Positions 42,800 through 50,692 of a stretch of DNA of 64,000 bases are shown in pieces. The translations under genes were made by a program, and so were the position numbers. Location: NCBI RefSeq assembly GCF_010206195.1, contig NZ_VIQT01000006.1:98893-162892 (forward strand). The letters run 5' to 3'. Source of the DNA: Anaerotruncus colihominis. Its GTDB lineage: Bacteria > Bacillota > Clostridia > Oscillospirales > Ruminococcaceae. Position 1 is the stretch's first letter; every line of letters starts with the position of its first letter. A model generated the notes under the pieces. That model saw only the letters and a list, made by a program, of their open reading frames with translations, was not told the DNA's origin and did no database searches.

Positions 42800-44473
42800 T
42801 CATTTCATCGGATTAATACATGGGAAATACACATGTTCCTCCTTTCGCTGTGCATACGAGAGCAGCAGCTCTCGTATGCAGCTCGCATAATCCGGCAAAT
42901 CGCTGTGAATCCCTGGCTGCTTTTCATCCTGTTCACGCAGCCGTTTGACCACTTGCTCAAAGCGAAACGGGTACCTCAGCAGCTCTTTAATAAAATCCTG
43001 TGAAAAGCTCTGTAAATCCGGTACATCGACCGGATAAGCACACGCCCGCTTAAAATACTGGAACAACAGATTTAGGCGGAACACATCGAATTCGGATAAT
43101 AAATCACTGTAATCGCATGGCTCAACCGCAGACATGCTGTCCGCTCCATATACACCGCCTCCTTGTGCAGCGGCGGGAAAATAGACCGGGATGCCGTTGG
43201 TGGTGGCAGTTTCCATGCATTCATCATACGGAATATTTATCCATGCACAAATTGCCTGCATTGTCTGGCGGCGGCTGCGTTTCGCATCCTCAAACCGAAC
43301 AAGACGTATCTGCATATCCCGGCATTCTTTCGATTGCTCCGCCATAAGCCCCAGGTCACAGGAAATCAGCTTAAGCACGGAGTTGCGAATATGATAATCC
43401 CGGTCTTTCGGGTTCTCCTGCACAATCAGGCGCTTAAAAGCGGCGTAAAAATGCCGTACAGGTTCCCGCACAATAAACAAATACCGATGATCAGCAAAAT
43501 CTCCGTTTCGAATATAGTGATTCAATTGACTGATATCATAGCTGGCCTGATGGATTTCGTACAGCATCCAATATGTTTTTTGGGGGTCAAACGGCTTGCC
43601 AACCGCGTTGGCATATGCTGCAAAGATACAGCGGACTAGCTCTGCATAGGAAACCGTGCGTTCAGGCGGCAGTTCCTGGAGAAGAAAGCGCAAAAACATC
43701 GCTCCATCGATATATAAACGTTGTTCCGGCTTTCCATTCTGATCCAAATAAAATTTTTCCGCCAATCTCGACGCCTTAAAAAATGCGTGCTCCGGCAGGC
43801 TGGTTTTTAAATATGGACTCATCTGGCTGGTAATTTCCATTGCCAGCTCCCGGCCGCTTAAATATTTGAGCCGGTTGTCGAAAAGGGTCGTTAAATCGAC
43901 CATCTGCCCCAGCATCGCGATATTAATAAGGTTTGGGTGATTATCCAAAAGCTGATTCAGATAAAGAATTCCGCTGTTTCCCATGTGCGTCAGGAAAAGT
44001 ATCCTGTCAAGATGCTCCTTGTGAAAGATACCGGCCTCCCGCCTGATGGGCGCATTAAACTGCGAATACACGTTTTCTTCCAACAGAAAGGTGTACCTGC
44101 TTGCATGAAACCCACTGTAAGCCGACAGAACGCCGCGCTCCTGCAACGCCATATTCATCCGAAAGCGCGGCGCTTCCCTGCCGCCGATATTGCTGACTGT
44201 CGCCAGATAAACCGCGTCCGGATAACGCCTCACCGCTTCATCGATATCAAGCACCGGCGCCTGTGTAAGCGGATGCGGCTGCGTCCGTTTATCCGGATCA
44301 TCGTCGCAAAAGCAAAGCGGTTTTACGGAAAACAGACGGAATATCCGCCACGTTATTTCCCCCCAGAAGCCCGCCCCGTAAAAAACGACTCCACGTTTCC
44401 GGGCGGTTTCGACAATATCAAGCAGGCTTCTGTAAAACTGTGAAACGCTGCTGCACTGTGTGGTTATTCCCAT
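42800..44473 (-). CDS. Sulfotransferase-like protein with N-terminal Rossmann-like module (copy 2)
   Basis: 557 residues, alignable with copy 1 along its whole length: GVVFYGAGFWGEITWRIFRL, CFCDDDPDK, then LTHMGNSGILYLNQLLDNHP, SQMSPYLKTSLPE and LFIVREPVRHFYAAFKRL, with the shared C-terminal RYPFRFEQ. ATG at 44473 follows GGGGAAG. Two paralogues suggest two acceptor positions or sugars, as with the two phosphoramidate transferases known in C. jejuni (inference). Neither has a signal peptide, so transfer happens in the cytoplasm. Confidence 0.75.
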   Translation of the reverse strand: MGITTQCSSVSQFYRSLLDIVETARKRGVVFYGAGFWGEITWRIFRLFSVKPLCFCDDDPDKRTQPHPLTQAPVLDIDEAVRRYPDAVYLATVSNIGGREAPRFRMNMALQERGVLSAYSGFHASRYTFLLEENVYSQFNAPIRREAGIFHKEHLDRILFLTHMGNSGILYLNQLLDNHPNLINIAMLGQMVDLTTLFDNRLKYLSGRELAMEITSQMSPYLKTSLPEHAFFKASRLAEKFYLDQNGKPEQRLYIDGAMFLRFLLQELPPERTVSYAELVRCIFAAYANAVGKPFDPQKTYWMLYEIHQASYDISQLNHYIRNGDFADHRYLFIVREPVRHFYAAFKRLIVQENPKDRDYHIRNSVLKLISCDLGLMAEQSKECRDMQIRLVRFEDAKRSRRQTMQAICAWINIPYDECMETATTNGIPVYFPAAAQGGGVYGADSMSAVEPCDYSDLLSEFDVFRLNLLFQYFKRACAYPVDVPDLQSFSQDFIKELLRYPFRFEQVVKRLREQDEKQPGIHSDLPDYASCIRELLLSYAQRKEEHVYFPCINPMK

Positions 44474-44492
44474 AGCTGATACTTCCCCTTCT

Positions 44493-45011
44493 TTATGGCC
44501 AATGCGATAGAATCTGCTCCGCCAATTCCTCTGGCGTGCGGGAGCCATCGTTATAAAGAACCAGATCCGGGCTGACCGGCTCCTCGACCGTAAGATCCAT
44601 CCCCGCCACATGGCGTGTGGTCTGCTCCATCACACCGCTGTATAACCCCTTTTGATTGCGTGCAATCAAAACCTCCTTTGGCGCCTGCACATAAATTTCG
44701 CGGTACCCGGTGAGGTTGTCCCGATTATGCGCGCGCACGTCGTGAAACATTGAAATGGTGCAGCAGACCACCGCAAGCCCCTGCCCGGCAAGCAAACCGC
44801 ACAAGCGGGCGTTGCGCATGGCGCTCTTTTTTCGGTCCTGGGCCGTATAACCCAGGTCGTTTCCGAAAACAGCCCGCAGATCGTCGCCGTCAAGAAAAAC
44901 CACACCTTCCCGCTTCTCACACAGACGCTTATACAAGATGCGTCCGATCGTCGTTTTTCCCGCGCCTGACAGCCCTGTCAGCCAATAGACGCAGCCCATA
45001 TTTTGCCGCAT
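44493..45011 (-). CDS. APS-kinase-like nucleotide 3'-kinase (Cj1415-like)
   Basis: 172 residues. P-loop WLTGLSGAGKTT (residues 10-21) and DGDDLRAVFG with the ribose-binding Asp, as in adenylylsulfate kinase CysC. The lid differs: KGLYSGVMEQTTRH replaces the usual KGLYKKAR. No ATP sulfurylase gene is nearby. In C. jejuni, Cj1415 of this family adds a 3'-phosphate to cytidine diphosphoramidate. The gene lies just upstream of the two sulfotransferase-like genes, giving the full route to a 3'-phosphorylated donor. Start at 45011 follows AAAGGGG. Confidence 0.8.
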   Translation of the reverse strand: MRQNMGCVYWLTGLSGAGKTTIGRILYKRLCEKREGVVFLDGDDLRAVFGNDLGYTAQDRKKSAMRNARLCGLLAGQGLAVVCCTISMFHDVRAHNRDNLTGYREIYVQAPKEVLIARNQKGLYSGVMEQTTRHVAGMDLTVEEPVSPDLVLYNDGSRTPEELAEQILSHWP

Positions 45012-45024
45012 GAAAATACCCCTT

Positions 45025-46140
45025 TCACCAGTATCCCTGTGGATAAGCACCCGCTGTACCGCCAAGCTGACGCGTCATCAAATCGTTCAGATCATAATTG
45101 ATGGCAATTCCCCCGTCATACAGCCAGTCAACATATTCCGGCGGCAGGTCGTCCATGACAGACCCAAGCTCAAAGGCGCTGCCCTGACCGCCCTCATTTA
45201 ACCAACGGATGAGATCAAAACGTTCATACCGCAGATACACATTATGATTGAGCGCGACAGGCCAGAGCATACGCGGATTGTACCGGCATACGCAGCGAAG
45301 CCCGGGATAGGCATACCGCGTCAGAAAAATTTTATTGGCAAACGGCAGCGCCTCAAATGCGCGGGCCAACGAAAGGGACAGCGGAAAATGCGCGTCATCA
45401 AACAAAATAAAAAGGTTGTCCCAGTTGACCCTGGCCACGTCAGTTTCCCAACGGGCGCGCGCCGTGTCAAAGTCGTGATCATGAATGAAATGCAGCTCCA
45501 CATCGCCAAGCCTTCCGACCGGATAAACCCGCCCAAACGGCTCGCGCGGCACGATGGCGTCGCATACATGCTCCAGGCTTTGGGAAAAATATCCGCGCGG
45601 GTCCGAAAGCAGCTTTAAATAATGGTTCGGATAAATAATCATCCGCCGGGTCGGCGTGTTGGGCGTAAGATTGAGATACCCATACCAATCGCCGGCAGTA
45701 CAGGTATTCGCCAGGATTGTAAAATCTGTCCGCTTGAGCTGCGCGCGCCGTGCGTACATCATCAGGCGTGTATGCTGCGCCGTCTCGCAATCGTTGTCCA
45801 GAAAAAACACCGTCGGCGCCGACTCCCACGCGCCAAACAGGCGGTCAAGGGTTTTAAGCGCGCCGCCCACTGCGGCGCGCTTAACCGTCAGCATTATGCT
45901 GACGCGCCTGAACCTTTCCATAAGTTCAGCGGCGCCAAGGACGGGCACTCCCTTGAAATAAACGTTTCCGCGTGTTTTTTGTGGATTGGAGTCCCCGAAG
46001 CATACAGGGTTAATTCCCGCCTGCCGCAGCAGGCTGTTATAAAATTCACCGCGTTCGCCGGCGCCCCAAAGAACCAACGGCATCTTTTGAACAGCCACCG
46101 TTTCCCAAAAAGTTTCAAGAGAGGTTTCCAAATGCAGCAT
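45025..46140 (-). CDS. DUF1919-type protein with N-terminal Rossmann-like module
   Basis: 371 residues. N-terminal module PLVLWGAGERGEFYNSLLRQ, CFGDSNPQK, GVPVLGAAEL as in four neighbours. C-terminal part matches the DUF1919 exopolysaccharide family: DFTILANTCTAGDWYGYLNL, TPTRRMIIYPNHYLKLL, YPVGRLGDVELHFIHDHDF, TARARWETDVARVNWDNLFI with FDDAHFP. Proteins of this type are found in polysaccharide loci and are thought to transfer a group such as acyl, but no activity is proven to my knowledge. GAAGGAGCC precedes the ATG. Confidence 0.75.
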   Translation of the reverse strand: MLHLETSLETFWETVAVQKMPLVLWGAGERGEFYNSLLRQAGINPVCFGDSNPQKTRGNVYFKGVPVLGAAELMERFRRVSIMLTVKRAAVGGALKTLDRLFGAWESAPTVFFLDNDCETAQHTRLMMYARRAQLKRTDFTILANTCTAGDWYGYLNLTPNTPTRRMIIYPNHYLKLLSDPRGYFSQSLEHVCDAIVPREPFGRVYPVGRLGDVELHFIHDHDFDTARARWETDVARVNWDNLFILFDDAHFPLSLSLARAFEALPFANKIFLTRYAYPGLRCVCRYNPRMLWPVALNHNVYLRYERFDLIRWLNEGGQGSAFELGSVMDDLPPEYVDWLYDGGIAINYDLNDLMTRQLGGTAGAYPQGYW

Positions 46141-46175
46141 AACTGGCTCCTTCGACAGTATTCAGAGGGGGTAAC

Positions 46176-46204
46176 ACACCGCCATTAGGCGGTGTGCTTT
46201 TTTG
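46176..46204. terminator. Hairpin with T-run on the plus strand
   Basis: ACACCGCC-ATTA-GGCGGTGT followed by GCTTTTTTG on the plus strand. It lies between two minus-strand genes, so it would stop antisense rather than operon transcription; on the minus strand no T-run follows. Confidence 0.45.
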
Positions 46205-46287
46205 CATCATGCAAAAAGTTTTCAGACATTTTAAATGAACAGCCGTTTTCCTTTGAAGCTGTCCTTAGGCTTGTCTGAAAACAGCCT

Positions 46288-48450
46288 TTAGTCCATAATC
46301 GGAAATTCATCGGCGTTTGTAAGGGCATTTTCATTGACATAACCGGACCGTATTTCCTGGGAAAAATCACAACTGCCCGAAAAAATGGATTCATAGATCC
46401 AGTCGGAACACGCGCAGGACAGCGGAACATCCTCCAGCCGTCCGCAGCCCAAAAGAGAGAGCATATCCTCCATGAACATCCGGACGCCGTTATTGATGCG
46501 CTCTTTGTCTGTAAAGCGCGCCTGATTGCCGCCCGGCGCTTCATAGGAAAAGACCCCGTTTTCGTCACATGATTTTACCATACCGTGCGGCGCGGTATAA
46601 ACGCTCTCAAACTGAAGGCTTCTCCGATTGATGCCGCATCCCCCCGGCAGATCTGCAAAGCAGGAAACCATTCCGCCGCGGCTGGCGTTTCTGTTCTCCT
46701 GCGACGGGTCTGCAAGAAAATAATAGCCGGTCATCGGCCTGTCTAAAAGCTTGCTCAAGTAATATTGACAGCTTCCATTGTACCAGGTGTCAACGATTGC
46801 AATATTTTTCCCATCCAGCATCCGCCGGCAGTACGCGCGGTAATTGTCACGCTCCGTCCGGATTTGCGCGCGCAGGCGATCCATATATGGCGCCAGGCAA
46901 GACCACAGCGCATCGAAATCCGAACCCGGATTGACAACCCGCTCCCGGTTTTGATCGGAGGAAGGCACCTCGATACCGAACCGCACATGCATATACTGTG
47001 CGAACGTCCCATTATAGGGAAGGCGCGCCACCTCCAGGAAGTCCTCCTCATTCTCAATGGCCGCAACCGCGGCCAGCCGGCGTGAAATCATAAAATAAAG
47101 TCCCTCAGGTGCCTGCCCGCATGAAAGGCGCTTCACCAGCCGCTCATACAGATTGATCATAAAATATCCGTCCCGCGCGAAGAACAGCAGCAAATCAAGC
47201 CCCTTGCCACAGGTTTGCCCAAGCAGCCAGACAAGAAACGTATACAGTACGCATCCATATGCGCTGTATCCCAAATCTTCAAAGCGATGAAAACATACGC
47301 GTCCTTTGGAACCGTGCAGCGCAAACGGGTCCTCAAACAGACGGGCAGCGATTAAACCAGCGATCAGAGTGTCGTTGAACGTCAATACATGCGCATACAA
47401 ATCCTGAAACGAACTGTGCTTGAGCATAGCCGCGGCGCTGAAAATCCGATATGTATCAATCCCAGCGGCACGCGGTTTCTCCTCGTCACAGACGGGATCA
47501 TCACCGATATGCAGCGCCTTTTTCCCGCGAATCGCTTTTGAGTAGGCCGTCCACATGCTTCCATCACGCTTTTCCGCTTTCTGCTCGGCGGAAATCCAAA
47601 GCGTATAATCGCCTGTGATGCCACATTCAGCCAGCACCTCCCGGACAAAACTTCCCGGCAAATACATGTCACTTAATACAAATAGTTGTTTTCCGGCTGC
47701 GGCAGCATGACGGAAAACATCGGTTATGGGCCGGCGCGGGATTAACACGCGCCGCTCGATTTCCAGTTCCTTCAATTTAATCTGTTCAACTTGATCCGCT
47801 TGCAGTCCGCTGATGCGCCTGAATGCGCGATAGATATCGTCGAGATCCGCCGTCCGCCCCGCTTCATGAAGCGCCTGGAGCCGCAGCTTTGTAAAAGGCA
47901 ATTCAAGCCCCAAATCTATACGAATTGTATATTCAATTAAGCAAAATACATCCTGTGGCTCCAACACCCGGCGCATCAGGAGCGTATCAAAGATATCGAA
48001 CGAAACAACCTCGTACTGGTCGATCAGCCCGACAAGCTCCTCTTTGCTGCGTGACCAGTAGGCGCAGTCCGTATCAGGCCGCTGTTCCAGCCGCGCGCGC
48101 GTACCGTTTCGGTAATAGACTGGTATATTCAGATGCGCAATCCGCCGGTAGATGGTCTGCCAATAGCTTTCCTCTGTATTAATCACAATCAGGTCGGCCT
48201 GCTGCTCCGCCTGCTCAGGACTGAGCACCGGCAGGCCGAACAATTCTTTTCCTATATTTTCAGGGTCGCGGTCCATCAGACCCACAAAATGGAAGTCCCG
48301 CAGAACTTCAATGACTGTCGCCGAAAAGGCCCCCAGGCTGTACAGCACAATTCGGCTGTCCCGATGCTCCAGAAACGCAGCGCGGAATTGACGCAGCAGC
48401 TTTTGAAAATATACATCCTTGACCTGATCAATGCGTTCGTCAATGTTCAC
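46288..48450 (-). CDS. HAD-superfamily protein with N-terminal Rossmann-like module
   Basis: 720 residues. Residues 30-85: SRIVLYSLGAFSATVIEVLR, MDRDPENIGKELFGLPVL, the same module as neighbours. Then a HAD domain: VVSFDIFDTLLMRR with Asp152 and Asp155, FVLSDMYLPGSFVREVLAEC, and LHIGDDPVCDEEKPRAAGI. The last 350 residues (LLFFARDGYFMINLYERLVK, NIAIVDTWYNGSCQYYLSKL) are typical of large HAD proteins found in polysaccharide clusters. Role unknown, perhaps phosphate removal or glycan phosphate handling. Start overlaps the radical SAM gene stop (ATGA). Confidence 0.78.
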   Translation of the reverse strand: MNIDERIDQVKDVYFQKLLRQFRAAFLEHRDSRIVLYSLGAFSATVIEVLRDFHFVGLMDRDPENIGKELFGLPVLSPEQAEQQADLIVINTEESYWQTIYRRIAHLNIPVYYRNGTRARLEQRPDTDCAYWSRSKEELVGLIDQYEVVSFDIFDTLLMRRVLEPQDVFCLIEYTIRIDLGLELPFTKLRLQALHEAGRTADLDDIYRAFRRISGLQADQVEQIKLKELEIERRVLIPRRPITDVFRHAAAAGKQLFVLSDMYLPGSFVREVLAECGITGDYTLWISAEQKAEKRDGSMWTAYSKAIRGKKALHIGDDPVCDEEKPRAAGIDTYRIFSAAAMLKHSSFQDLYAHVLTFNDTLIAGLIAARLFEDPFALHGSKGRVCFHRFEDLGYSAYGCVLYTFLVWLLGQTCGKGLDLLLFFARDGYFMINLYERLVKRLSCGQAPEGLYFMISRRLAAVAAIENEEDFLEVARLPYNGTFAQYMHVRFGIEVPSSDQNRERVVNPGSDFDALWSCLAPYMDRLRAQIRTERDNYRAYCRRMLDGKNIAIVDTWYNGSCQYYLSKLLDRPMTGYYFLADPSQENRNASRGGMVSCFADLPGGCGINRRSLQFESVYTAPHGMVKSCDENGVFSYEAPGGNQARFTDKERINNGVRMFMEDMLSLLGCGRLEDVPLSCACSDWIYESIFSGSCDFSQEIRSGYVNENALTNADEFPIMD

Positions 48451-49634
48451 CGCCCGGCCTCCTCAATGTGCATTTGAACGCCGCGCGGCGCCTGAATTGC
48501 CGGCTGCACAAAATTGCGGTTATCGCCTCCACAGCCGCCGCAGTATTTGCAGAAGGAAAGGCATCCTCCATCCATGCTGCCAAGGCTGTACTCCAACAAA
48601 GCGCGCCTGTCAGCCTCGCTTGACGGATCAATCGACGCCAGAGAGAGGCTGTCTGTCCCAGCCGGCTCATACAGGCCGCATCGCTGCGCAGCCCATACCA
48701 CATGGCAGAAATAAAGCCGGCCGCTGTTCAGCCCGCGGAAAACAGGCGCGCAGCTCTGCATATGCGCGGCCGCCTGTTCCTTTGAGAGATGCCAGGGGTG
48801 ATCGGGGAATCCGAAATCTGTCCATACCAACGATTCATTGACGCGGTAATCGACGCCGCTGTCTATGAGCGCACGGACCACCTGCGCCTGCTTTTGGGCA
48901 TACGGCACCGCTTTGGAATAATCACTGATATGGACGCGCACATTATGGCGCGCCATCAGCTCCAAGAGCTGCTGATCCGGTACGATCGTACCGTTTGTTA
49001 TGATGCTGATCTCCCCAATGCGGCCGGCGTATCTGCCGCACAGATGCGCCAGTATTTCATAAAGTTCGGGGTGTAAAAACGGCTCGCCGCCGAGCAGTCC
49101 AAAGCCTGATACCCAGTCGACACGCGCGAAAAACAGGTCGAAATCATCTGTCAGCTCGCGCACGGACAGATGGCGCGGATGTTCGAAATACGGCATAAAC
49201 ATGTTGCAGTTTTTACAGTTAAACGTGCATTGCTCCGTAATCGTTGTGTGCACCTCAACGAGATGAACCTCGCGCCGGTTATGCCAATACCATTCCGCGG
49301 CAAACAGATCCAGAGCGCAGTAGTCCACGGTTTCCCGAAGCCCAATCGTATCCAGCGTTTTTGCAATCGCGCGGCTGACGCCATACGTAGAGGCGATCAC
49401 TATTTTTTTGCCGGACAATTTTTCGCGCGCCTGCTCAAGCGTCAGAATCGGGATTCCCGCATAATGGGTTCCCGCCTTTTTGAGGTCGTTGTCAATAACA
49501 AACGGGATTTTAAAGTCCCGCCGGAGCGACTCCATACTTTTCATCGCCATAACGCCCAGCCCATACACCACAATCTCGCGGCAATCGAGCCAGGTTTGAT
49601 CCAGCACGCCAAGATGCGTATAAAAATCGGACAT
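48447..49634 (-). CDS. Radical SAM/SPASM-type protein with N-terminal Rossmann-like module
   Basis: 395 residues. N-terminal module VVYGLGVMAMKSMESLRR, FVIDNDLKKAGTHYAGIPIL. Radical SAM cluster motif C136xxxC140xxC143 (TTITEQCTFNCKNCNMF) then GFGLLGGEPFLHPELYEIL, and a C-terminal Cys-rich end (CKYCGGCGG) that could hold an extra iron-sulfur cluster. Such enzymes make radical changes to sugars or peptides. Coupled to the HAD gene by a four-base overlap. Substrate not predictable. Confidence 0.82.
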   Translation of the reverse strand: MSDFYTHLGVLDQTWLDCREIVVYGLGVMAMKSMESLRRDFKIPFVIDNDLKKAGTHYAGIPILTLEQAREKLSGKKIVIASTYGVSRAIAKTLDTIGLRETVDYCALDLFAAEWYWHNRREVHLVEVHTTITEQCTFNCKNCNMFMPYFEHPRHLSVRELTDDFDLFFARVDWVSGFGLLGGEPFLHPELYEILAHLCGRYAGRIGEISIITNGTIVPDQQLLELMARHNVRVHISDYSKAVPYAQKQAQVVRALIDSGVDYRVNESLVWTDFGFPDHPWHLSKEQAAAHMQSCAPVFRGLNSGRLYFCHVVWAAQRCGLYEPAGTDSLSLASIDPSSEADRRALLEYSLGSMDGGCLSFCKYCGGCGGDNRNFVQPAIQAPRGVQMHIEEAGR

Positions 49635-49664
49635 GATCCTACCCTTTCCTGAAAAGCAATCTCT

Positions 49665-50678
49665 TTAAATGCGGAAATCGACCTTATGATGCAGACTCCA
49701 ATATCCGAATTGCTCAGGAAAATAGCGGATAAACCGCATTCTGCTGCGTGTCCGCGCGGACCATCCGCCCATTGCCATCAGCTCGCGATAAATATCCGCG
49801 ATTTTATCAAGCAGCCAATCCTGTACATTCCTGGAATCGTTTACATATCTTCTTTGCAGGTACAAATGCTGTGTAGCGATATAATACATGCGTTTGAGCG
49901 CAAGACGATAAAGCTCCCTGTCATTGTGCGCTCCAAAAAAACGGACGCGCTCCTCATATGCGTACATTTCATGGATACAGAAATCCTTGTATGAATACCG
50001 GGACGTTCCGCTCGACCCGTGCTGTCGCCAATAGGCGATCCTGTCCGGAATAAACGCTACACGCTCCAGCGGATACAACAGCTTGTAAACGCTGTACATA
50101 TCCTCATAGGCCACGTCCTCATAAAAACGGAAGTCTTTAAACAGCTCCGCACGATAAAGCTTATTCCACATCATTGTCATCGGGCCGCACATGCCGATGA
50201 ATTCATTCATGATCTTACACATTTCCCGTCCGCTGAAGATACGGAATTGATGATAAGGAAGCGTGTCCGAAAACGTGTTGTTCCAAAAGGCCCGTTCATA
50301 ACAACCCTGCGCGATTGGAACGTCGTTTTCCAAAAGCGCGCGCAGCAGCTTTTCAATAAATTCCGGCTTTACCCAGTCGTCGCCGTCTACAAAGGATATG
50401 TATTCCCCTGTCGCCGCATCGAGTCCGGTGTTGCGGCCGTTCCCGGCCGAAAGATTTTCTTTGATCTCCAGCACACGTACACGCTGGTCCTGCTGCGCAA
50501 ACTTTTTGCAGATGGCGCCGCTGCGGTCCTTGCTTCCGTTATTGACCAAAATAATTTCCAGATATGGATATGTCTGATGCAGCAGCGAGCTCACACACTG
50601 CTCCAAATACCGCTCCTGATTATAAATAGGGACAATCACGCTTACCAAAGACGTGACCTCCACATCATTGATCATCAT
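49665..50678 (-). CDS. Family 2 glycosyltransferase
   Basis: 337 residues. GT-A fold: VSVIVPIYNQERYLEQCVSS, IILVNNGSKDRSGAICKKFA, and the metal motif FVDGDDWVKPEF; LSAGNGRNTGLDAATGEYIS between. Typical of capsule and O-antigen transferases. GGGAGGCG precedes the tandem ATGs. It lies 15 bases after the next glycosyltransferase gene. Donor and acceptor unknown. Confidence 0.9.
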   Translation of the reverse strand: MMINDVEVTSLVSVIVPIYNQERYLEQCVSSLLHQTYPYLEIILVNNGSKDRSGAICKKFAQQDQRVRVLEIKENLSAGNGRNTGLDAATGEYISFVDGDDWVKPEFIEKLLRALLENDVPIAQGCYERAFWNNTFSDTLPYHQFRIFSGREMCKIMNEFIGMCGPMTMMWNKLYRAELFKDFRFYEDVAYEDMYSVYKLLYPLERVAFIPDRIAYWRQHGSSGTSRYSYKDFCIHEMYAYEERVRFFGAHNDRELYRLALKRMYYIATQHLYLQRRYVNDSRNVQDWLLDKIADIYRELMAMGGWSARTRSRMRFIRYFPEQFGYWSLHHKVDFRI

Positions 50679-50692
50679 TGTCCGCGCCTCCC

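Noticed and set aside
44493..45011. APS kinase as part of ordinary sulfate assimilation
   Set aside because: No ATP sulfurylase, PAPS reductase or sulfite reductase genes nearby, and the neighbours match the phosphoramidate pathway; kept only as an alternative.
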